NCBI GenBank assembly: GCA_030630935.1
Contig: DAOVMD010000109.1
Coordinates: 1 to 8,561, forward strand
Source: Candidatus Mcinerneyibacteriota bacterium
GTDB lineage: Bacteria; AUK180; JAQVHJ01
DNA length: 8,561 bases
Direction of reading: 5' to 3'
Shown here: positions 1 through 7,300 of the stretch, piece by piece
Position numbering within the stretch: the first letter of the stretch is position 1
Layout of the letters: each line of letters starts with the position of its first letter
Made by a program: the position numbers and the translations under genes
The notes under the pieces: generated by a model
Databases searched by the model: none
Seen by the model: only the letters and a program-made list of their open reading frames with translations
What the model was told of the DNA's origin: nothing

Positions 1-75
1 ATCTGATGCAACATAATCCTCGATGCTTTTGGGAAACAAATTCATTTGTTTCCTGTTACCAAAACGATAAGACAT
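1..75 (-). CDS. IS1182-family transposase, N-terminal 25 residues (cut by window edge)
   Basis: Reading the minus strand from an ATG at 75-73 gives 25 open codons that run off the left edge: MSYRFGNRKQMNLFP followed by KSIEDYVASD. This resembles the start I know from IS1182-type DDE transposases, roughly '(Y)(R/K)YGNRxQ(M/L)(N/S)LxPxSIEDYVxxDDPVR', the N-terminal region of an enzyme that cuts and joins the ends of its own element. A good ribosome binding site (AAGGAG) lies eight bases upstream and a TATAAT-like box further upstream, so this looks like the true start rather than an internal fragment. Whether the rest of the gene is intact cannot be seen. It is transcribed away from the two kinase genes and probably has no functional link to them. 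The family call rests on memory of the conserved N-terminus over only 25 residues. Confidence 0.75.
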   Translation of the reverse strand, partial: MSYRFGNRKQMNLFPKSIEDYVASD

Positions 76-83
76 ATTAATTT

Positions 84-89
84 CTCCTT
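84..89 (-). promoter_or_regulatory. Ribosome binding site of the transposase
   Basis: The minus strand reads AAGGAG eight bases before the ATG at 75-73. This is near-ideal Shine-Dalgarno sequence and spacing, and it fixes the transposase start. Confidence 0.7.
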
Positions 90-105
90 AGTTTTTATAT
101 AGAAT

Positions 106-133
106 ATTATAACATATTTATGACTAAAAACAA
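106..133 (-). promoter_or_regulatory. Possible promoter of the transposase
   Basis: On the minus strand a perfect TATAAT (111-106) is preceded, 16 bases upstream, by TTGTTT (133-128), a weak -35 sharing only TTG with consensus. Transcription would start near position 100 and give a short leader before the ribosome binding site. The surrounding DNA is very AT-rich, so a TATAAT can occur by chance; its placement is what makes it plausible. Confidence 0.4.
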
Positions 134-312
134 AGTAGAAATATTTTGATTTTAGGGAATTATATTATGACACAGTCTCAATGACAATCAAGCGTTTTTA
201 TATTACCCCTTACATGTCTCGTAAAAGTCCCTATCGATTTTTTTTATTATTCTATTTGTTTTTATCCTGTACACCAATTCTAAATAACTGTGAAATTTCT
301 GTTAACTTTTCA

Positions 313-341
313 TTGAAATTTTAATTTCTTTATGATATAAT
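313..341 (+). promoter_or_regulatory. Sigma70-type promoter of the two-kinase operon
   Basis: TTGAAA at 313-318 (five of six consensus bases) is followed after exactly 17 bp by TATAAT at 336-341. A TG at 333-334 makes it an extended -10 (TGnTATAAT). The predicted transcription start is near 348, giving a leader of only about 17 bases that consists of little more than the ribosome binding site. GTTAAC hexamers at 301-306 and 343-348 bracket the promoter with a 42-bp centre-to-centre spacing. The rest of the 180-312 interval shows no gene or clear hairpin. If the host uses Bacteroidota-type promoters (TTTG / TAnnTTTG), this consensus-like match might be misleading. Confidence 0.65.
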
Positions 342-350
342 AGTTAACAT

Positions 351-357
351 AAGAAGG
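351..357 (+). promoter_or_regulatory. Ribosome binding site of the histidine kinase gene
   Basis: AAGAAGG lies seven bases before the ATG at 365. A second in-frame ATG follows immediately at 368, with a ten-base spacing, so initiation could use either codon with a one-residue difference. Confidence 0.6.
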
Positions 358-364
358 TTAATTT

Positions 365-3300
365 ATGATGAAAAATTCTAAGAAAATTTTTATTTATATA
401 ATGATTCCAGTATTATTACTGATTTTCAATTTTACCTATACCGCAGTAATAAATTCAAGAGTTAAAAATATCAATACAAACTTTGAAAAAGAAGTCTCGA
501 ATATAGAAAGTCAATTTCAAAAGACTTTAGATAATAAATTGAAATTAATCCTTGAATTGCTGAAAAATGAATTTACCGGAAAAAACTTCAAAACGAAACC
601 CGAGATTCGCAAATCATTTGATTTAGTTGAAAGGAATATTGCCCGAAATATATTAAACATTCCCATATCCAAGTTTCTTTATTCAATTCGTTACTTCTCA
701 GATAATAACCTGATAATTTATAAAGGTGTCCTCTTTCCAATAGATCAATTTAAGATAAATAATCTATTCGAAAATAAAGATGAACCGCACTTTTATGTTT
801 TAAGAGATAAGTTATATAATAAGATAATTATCTTTAATATCCCAGTTAATGAGACTGATAATATCTTTTTCTTTATTTTATTCGAAGATACTTTAAATCT
901 TTATCCTGATTTTTATAAGTTAAAGGATTGCTTATCTGAGCAGACTAAAAATTGTATTGAGATCTTCAGTAAAAATACTTCTCATGACAGATCCCGTTTA
1001 TTGGAATTTAACTATCAAGGAGAAACCAGATTTTATTACGCTTCAAAAGCTGAGATAAAAGAAATCATATTAAATTTAAACAAGCTAAAAAAGAAAAATG
1101 TTGAGACAGCAGTTTTCTTCCTAATAATCTTCTGGATTTTATTAATACATATTATTTTATCATATTTAAAGAAAACGGAAAATAAAACTTCCTTAATTGT
1201 ACTAATTCCAATTTTCATTCATATACTTTGTTTAACATATTTATTTCAAAAATATGAAACAGTTGAGATTTTTAATTGGATATTTTCAAATAATCTTATA
1301 CTTCTATCCGTTTCAATTTTATTTCTTATTATCTCAGTAGAAATTTATAGTTTTTATAAAAAGGTAGTTGAAGGAAAAATTCTCAATGAAATAATTTATA
1401 ATATTATGTCACTGGTATTTTCAATTTTTTTCATCTACTTCTTTAATAAATCAATTGTACAATTTAATCATTTGAATTTTAATTTTCTTGCAAGCATGGA
1501 TTATAAACTATTTTTTGTAATCTGGAAATATTTTATATTTTTTATTGCAATTATATTAGTTCATTTTTCAATATTTTTATTGACGAGACCTTCAATTAAA
1601 CCACTTAATATTATAATTCGGGATAAGATTAAATCCTTTAAGGCACCACCCATGCTTTGGTTATGGTCTTATCTCGGATTAATCCTTGTCTTAATTTTTG
1701 TAAATCCCCAAATCGCAGGGATATTAACAACCTTATTAGCTGTAGGTTCTCTTTTGACGTTTATTGATATTTATCATATTAAACAGAGCTTGCTCAGTCC
1801 CCTAAACTATTTGATTTTAATAATCATATTTGCCTTCTCAATAAGTTTTGTTTCCTTTCCTACCCAATTAAGGAGTTTCTTTAACTTTCGAGATAAAATA
1901 ATTAAGGGTTCCATTCTTCAGTCACTTGAAGCCAAACATGATATAGAACTGGATTTAATTACTAAGATTTCAAATCAGATTGAAGATGAACTGGATTTTT
2001 CTGAAATCATTATTGAAGGGGATCCTTCATTCATTTCTCCCTTGATTTATTTAAAGTATTTCAATCGAATTTTATTGTCAAACGAAGGAATTCGAATTAG
2101 GATTATTGATGTTCGCGGGAATATCCTTTCTGATTACTTAAAGAATTATATGGTAGAAATGGATGATGAGATAAAACGAGACGAGCTTGATTTCAAGAAA
2201 AACAAATCTTCAACTACTCATTATTTAATTGAAGAGACTGATTACAAGAAGATTTCTTTTTTCATGCCGCTTAAAGATAAAGAGAATGTTCTCGGAGTTA
2301 TGAATATTAATCTAATGATTCCTAAAAAGATGCATAACATTGTACAGGGTTCGACTCGTGATTATTATTTTAATAAGGAGGTTATTGTAACACAGTATTT
2401 TGACGGCAATATCATTGATTCATCACGACCTGGAATTAATATCCCATACTCTAAAGAAAATTTAAAAGCTATAAAGTTCAATAATATTATTTATTCAGTA
2501 ACATACAAGGAAATTCCGGAATTTGGGGAAGTTTCAATTGCAATTCCGAAGCTAAGTTTTATTGAGAAAGTGCAATTATTTATTTTCAATAATATTTTAA
2601 TATTCATAATTCTATTCTCTATATTATCAATACTTTTTATTATATATTTCCTATTTCATTATTTCTCAAAACAGCAAACACATCATTATAAACTTTCTTT
2701 CCAGCATCAATTAACTTTAATTTTAATATTCCTTCTTTTAGTTCCGTTATTCTCAGGCATTTCACTATTCCGGAGAAATTACTTCAGGATTCAAAAGGAA
2801 AATATTTATAATCAATCTTTAAATCGTTTAGTTTTACTGGAAGATACTATAAGGAACCGGTCAATTAACATCCTGGATAATTTCCTAAAGCAAATTGAAG
2901 AAGAAAACCTAATCGCAGGAGATGACTATAATTTTTTAGGAAGTAATATTAAAATATTTGAATATAATAGTTTTAAAGATTTTGATACCAGCATAATTTC
3001 GAATACATTTCTCACCGGTTTACGATATAAGAGTTACTTCCGGTTTCAAAATAGGAAGCTCTACCTGTTTTATTTTACGTTATTAAGGGATAAAGATAAT
3101 GAAGTTACCGGTACAATCCTTTTAGGTTTAGAGATAGATGAGAACTTCTTTTCTGAGCTCATAAAAATTTTTCCATACCAGATTAGTATTTTCCGTGGCC
3201 GGATTCTATACCTTACTAACAACCAGGAAATTTTTCTATCCGGGTATATTACGTCAGAAATACCTTATGAGAATTTTAGTAACCTTTATAGAAATAAGAA

Positions 3301-4366
3301 TTTTGACAGCTTAATGTTCAAGTTCAATAAGAAGGATTATTACCTTGTTTTCCTAACACTACTTAATGATAACAAAGAATATATCGGGTCATTAGCAATC
3401 CTGGACCAGATCTTCCCCGAAACCGAAGAAGGTACAATTGATACTTACCTTTATAAATTAGTAACATTCTCTTATTTATTATTCATAATAATTTTAGTTA
3501 TTTCATATCTACTCACATTATTCATCAGTAAACCATTGAATGAGCTTCTGAAAGCTACAAAAGAGATTCAGGATGAAAACCTTGATTATCAAATTGAGTA
3601 TCGAGGTGCTGAAGATATCCAGGTATTGATTGATGAGTTCAATAAGATGATAATTGAATTAAGAGAAACGCGAAAGGAACTTATAAATATTGAAAGGTTG
3701 AAAGCCTGGAAAGAAATAGCAAAGAAGATTGCACATGAGATTAAGAACCCTCTTACTCCAATTAAACTAACAATTGAACATCTTATTACACTCTATCAGG
3801 ATAATCCGAAGGAATTTGACAAGCTCTTTTTAAAGGCAACAGAAAATATCCTTGAACAGGTAGATAATCTTAAGGATATCTCGGATGAATTCTCTACATT
3901 CGGCCGAATTGCAGAGCCTAAGAAGAAGAAGACAAACTTGACAAACTTAATAAATGAGATTATTCTGCTCTATATTGGGAGAGGTGAAAACGAAGGGATT
4001 AAACTTGAAAGTGATATTGAAGATAATGTTTTCGTTTTTGCTGATGAACGAATGATCAAAAGAGTTTTAATTAATCTTCTCGACAATGCACTTGGGGCAT
4101 TCATTGACATAAAGGGAACTATCAAGTTAGAACTTAAATCTGATAAAGAATTTATATATTTAAAAGTTATTGACAACGGTGTTGGAATTAATGATAACGT
4201 AATTGAGAAAATCTTTGAGCCGAACTTCTCAACAAAAAAAGCCGGAATGGGTTTAGGACTTGGAATAGTTAAAGAGATTTTAGAAAAGCATGATGGAGCC
4301 ATTTCCATTTCAAGTAAGCACGGAAAAGAAACGATTGTTTTAATTACAATACCTCGCTTTGAATAA
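365..4366 (+). CDS. NtrY-like multi-pass membrane sensor histidine kinase with three extracytoplasmic regions
   Basis: This is a sensor kinase that should autophosphorylate a histidine and pass the phosphate to a response regulator. Order by residue: membrane segment 8-29; extracytoplasmic domain 30-245; eight hydrophobic segments between about 249 and 498; second extracytoplasmic domain about 499-735, with Cache/PAS-like strand patterns; segments 743-765 and 783-801; third Cache-like domain about 802-1030; final segment 1035-1054; HAMP about 1055-1105; HisKA with the H-box AHEIKNPLTPIKL (His1124); and HATPase_c with N-box N1237-N1241, DNGVGI 1270-1275, FEPNFSTK and GMGLGLG 1294-1300. All catalytic boxes are intact. 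The WKEIAKKIAHEIKNPLTP stretch is typical of the NtrY family. Twelve segments with a cytoplasmic N-terminus put the kinase inside, and loop charges agree (Lys/Arg-rich loops near 269-274, 332-338 and 408-426). At 1333 residues it is far longer than usual NtrY (about 750). The only non-membrane cysteines, C189 and C197, lie in the first external domain. No partner regulator is in the window. The ligand is unknown. Confidence 0.9.
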   Translation: MMKNSKKIFIYIMIPVLLLIFNFTYTAVINSRVKNINTNFEKEVSNIESQFQKTLDNKLKLILELLKNEFTGKNFKTKPEIRKSFDLVERNIARNILNIPISKFLYSIRYFSDNNLIIYKGVLFPIDQFKINNLFENKDEPHFYVLRDKLYNKIIIFNIPVNETDNIFFFILFEDTLNLYPDFYKLKDCLSEQTKNCIEIFSKNTSHDRSRLLEFNYQGETRFYYASKAEIKEIILNLNKLKKKNVETAVFFLIIFWILLIHIILSYLKKTENKTSLIVLIPIFIHILCLTYLFQKYETVEIFNWIFSNNLILLSVSILFLIISVEIYSFYKKVVEGKILNEIIYNIMSLVFSIFFIYFFNKSIVQFNHLNFNFLASMDYKLFFVIWKYFIFFIAIILVHFSIFLLTRPSIKPLNIIIRDKIKSFKAPPMLWLWSYLGLILVLIFVNPQIAGILTTLLAVGSLLTFIDIYHIKQSLLSPLNYLILIIIFAFSISFVSFPTQLRSFFNFRDKIIKGSILQSLEAKHDIELDLITKISNQIEDELDFSEIIIEGDPSFISPLIYLKYFNRILLSNEGIRIRIIDVRGNILSDYLKNYMVEMDDEIKRDELDFKKNKSSTTHYLIEETDYKKISFFMPLKDKENVLGVMNINLMIPKKMHNIVQGSTRDYYFNKEVIVTQYFDGNIIDSSRPGINIPYSKENLKAIKFNNIIYSVTYKEIPEFGEVSIAIPKLSFIEKVQLFIFNNILIFIILFSILSILFIIYFLFHYFSKQQTHHYKLSFQHQLTLILIFLLLVPLFSGISLFRRNYFRIQKENIYNQSLNRLVLLEDTIRNRSINILDNFLKQIEEENLIAGDDYNFLGSNIKIFEYNSFKDFDTSIISNTFLTGLRYKSYFRFQNRKLYLFYFTLLRDKDNEVTGTILLGLEIDENFFSELIKIFPYQISIFRGRILYLTNNQEIFLSGYITSEIPYENFSNLYRNKNFDSLMFKFNKKDYYLVFLTLLNDNKEYIGSLAILDQIFPETEEGTIDTYLYKLVTFSYLLFIIILVISYLLTLFISKPLNELLKATKEIQDENLDYQIEYRGAEDIQVLIDEFNKMIIELRETRKELINIERLKAWKEIAKKIAHEIKNPLTPIKLTIEHLITLYQDNPKEFDKLFLKATENILEQVDNLKDISDEFSTFGRIAEPKKKKTNLTNLINEIILLYIGRGENEGIKLESDIEDNVFVFADERMIKRVLINLLDNALGAFIDIKGTIKLELKSDKEFIYLKVIDNGVGINDNVIEKIFEPNFSTKKAGMGLGLGIVKEILEKHDGAISISSKHGKETIVLITIPRFE

Positions 4367-4371
4367 TAATT

Positions 4372-4377
4372 AGGGAG
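4372..4377 (+). promoter_or_regulatory. Ribosome binding site that decides the TTG start of the Ser/Thr kinase gene
   Basis: AGGGAG lies nine bases before TTG at 4387. An in-frame TAA at 4378-4380 rules out any earlier start, and the next in-frame ATG is codon 83, deep inside the kinase domain. The nearby ATG at 4391 is in another frame. TTG is therefore the only reasonable start. Confidence 0.7.
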
Positions 4378-4386
4378 TAATATATT

Positions 4387-7300
4387 TTGGATGAGAATCG
4401 CTATGAGAAGATAAGAGAAATCGACAGTGGCGGTCAGGGAGATGTAAGTTTAGTTTTTGATAAGCAATTAGACAGGAATCTTGCATTAAAGAAACTCAAG
4501 AAGGGCGCTTCTGAAGCAGCTATAAAACAATTTAAAACCGAAGCCCTGATAAATGCAAAATTGGAACACCCCTCTATTCCGCCTATTCATGAACTTGCTA
4601 CAAACATTGAAGATAATAATATTTATTTTACAATGCGATACATTGAAGGGAAAACTCTCGCTGAAAAGATTGCTGAAGCAAATAATTTAAATGAAAGATT
4701 GAGATTGTTAGGAAATTTTATTGATATCTGTAACGCTGTTGCATTTGCTCATTCAAAAGGAATCCTACATCTTGATATTAAACCTGATAATATTAAGTTG
4801 GGTAAATACGGCGAATCAATCCTATTGGATTGGGGTATTGGAAAATTTGAAGATGAAAACTTCACTCTACATGGTTATACTGCTAAATTCACTTCCCCGG
4901 AAGCAGCCCGGCATAAATCTAATGAGATTGATAAGCGGAGCGATATTTACTCATTAGGTTCAGTTTTATATTCAATACTAACGGGTAAGGTACCATTTGA
5001 TTCCGGAACATCGAGTGGTGATCTTTTTCTTGTGATAAACCAAGAACCCAAGACCATAAAAGAAATTGAACCTGCTATGCCGATTGAATTAATTGGAATC
5101 TGTAATAAGGCAATGAAAAAAAATAAAGCTGAACGATTTCAACATGCTAAAGAAATGGCTGAAGCATTATCAGATTTTATTTCAGGAAAAATTGTTAAGG
5201 ATATTTATATTCCCTGGTATAAAAAAATCTATAAAACTTTTCAGATGCATAAATTCTCTATTACAATTAATACATTAATAATTTTAATAATAACAGCATT
5301 TGTTTTATTTAGTGTTTCTCAACGAAAAGAGATGCTTGCAAATATCTCCCGCTCAAGAACATTAAACTTGTATGGTGCAAAGGCTGAATTTGAAAAGAGC
5401 TTCAACCTTGCATATTTTTATTATGCTAATTCATTTTTGAAAACACCAGGGATGAAGTTGACACCATTCTCCCGGGCTAAGATGGCAAGCCTATATCTGT
5501 CAATAGTTCCATTGGAGAGTTCAAAAAACATTAATAATTCAAGCCTGATTCGTGTATTACTCTCACCTGACAGTTCAAAGTTCCTTATTAATACAGTAAA
5601 TGATAACATTCTTCTTGTTGATTCCAAATCATATAAGGTTCTACAAATATTCAAAGGAATTGATTGTGATTTATCTTCTGATGGAAAAACTCTTGCTTAC
5701 ATTTCAAAAGATAATGCGATTATTTTAATTAATGTTGAATCCGGAGAATTGGTAAAAAACTGCTCCCTCAATTCAGGTAAACCTGTAATAATAAAATTTA
5801 ATAATGAAGGGAATTATTTAATAATTGGCTTTGCATCGGGTCGAATAAAATTATGGAATCTAAAGGAAGATGAACCTATTATAACTCTTGAAGGACATTC
5901 AACTGCAATTTCAGCTCTAAACTTTATGAAATCTGATGAAATTTTGATATCAGGTTCAAAATCCGGGATGATGAAAATTTGGAATATTGCAAGAATTAAT
6001 GAAATTGGTTATAAGGCACTAACTTCTCCTAATTTAATTCAAACGTATATTGTGAAACCAGGTGATACTTTAAAATCAATCGCATTCAAATTCTTTAAAG
6101 ATTCTTCGAACTGGATTCTGTTATTAAAACAGAATCCTAAAATTACTAATCCTGATTTGATCAAACCCGGGACAAAATTAAAAATTCTCTTTCAAGATAA
6201 TAATAATTTAATTTTCTTTGATCAGCAGATAGGCAATCTTAAAATCAGAAATATTAGTAATAAATACAATAGAGTATTATTTAAAAAAATATTCAATGAG
6301 GAAAATGAATTAATAAATATACAAATGTACCCGGCAAAAAATATTCAAGCGCATTCTAGTAAGTTAACTTGCATTTCTATAAATGAAACCAGTAATCTAA
6401 TTGCAACTTCCGGAAGAGATTCAACAATAAAAATCTGGAACCTTCATGATTATTCACTTATTAAAATTATTAAAGCGCATAAAGGCTGGGTCTCATCTGT
6501 TAAATTCAGTCCGAAAGGAAATTTCCTACTCTCATCAGGTTTTGATAATAAATTAAAAATTTGGGACACATCTGATTTTCAGCTTCACGTCCAGATTCAA
6601 GGTCATTTTGACGCAATTACATCTGCGATATTTTCCAATGACGGGAACAAAATAATCTCCACCTCTTCTGATAAATCCATAAAAACATGGAGGTTCGAAA
6701 ACAGATCGAAGTCTTTAACTCTTGATAAGCATCTTGGAACAATTTTAAGCATAGCCTTTAACCCGACCGGAGATATCCTTGCTTCATGTGCGACAGACGA
6801 AATTATCAATATCTGGAGTGTTAAAGATAGAATTATAAAAAAGTCCTTAATTGAACAATATAATAAGATAAATGATATACTGTTTCTCCCCGATAGGAAG
6901 AGACTCGTTTCGGCAGGGAATGAATCAATAATAATCTGGGATATAGATAATGGTAAGAAAATCCAAAACCTGTATGGACATGAGGGTTCAATTAATACAA
7001 TCGCAATTGACCCTGAAAGAAATTTATTAATCTCCGGCGGGGCAGATAATAATATCTTTATCTGGGATATAAACACCTGGAAAAGAATTAAAAACTTTAA
7101 TGCGCATGATACAAATATTATTACAGTTGCTGCAAGCTCAAAAGTCAACTATTTTATTTCAGGTGATGAAAATGGAATAATCAAGATTTGGAATACTAAT
7201 ACATTCCAGAATATTAAAACTCTGATAACTGAATCTGGCTCTGTAAACTCTTTGGTTATCGATACGGTTAACTCAATCCTGGTCTCAGGTCATAAAAATA

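Larger units (their letters stand above)
1..179 (-). mobile_element. Right-hand end of a probable IS1182-type insertion sequence (partial)
   Basis: The transposase start and its upstream region indicate that an insertion sequence enters from the left. The string GACACAGTCTC at 169-179 (GAGACTGTGTC reading inward on the minus strand) resembles terminal inverted-repeat tips I associate with elements of this kind, so I place the probable outer end at about 179. The other end and any target duplication lie outside the window, so the boundary cannot be proved here. The element lies about 134 bp upstream of the kinase operon's -35 box and leaves that promoter intact. Confidence 0.4.

Noticed and set aside
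180-312. Riboswitch or small RNA in the intergenic region upstream of the histidine kinase
   Set aside because: The predicted leader is only about 17 bases, and I see no strong stem-loop or conserved riboswitch core in the AT-rich stretch before the promoter.
3970-4308. Minus-strand open frame of 112 codons opposite the ATP-binding domain of the histidine kinase
   Set aside because: The plus strand here encodes the intact N-box, DNGVGI and GLGLG motifs; the antisense frame is a by-product of that coding sequence.
4721-4957. Plus-strand 78-codon frame inside the Ser/Thr kinase domain
   Set aside because: It is out of frame with conserved catalytic motifs (HLDIKPDN, DWG) that are clearly translated in the main frame.
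6603-7148. Minus-strand open frame of 181 codons inside the WD40 region
   Set aside because: It lies wholly opposite a well-supported coding region with clear repeat motifs, and it has no visible ribosome binding site or recognisable domain.
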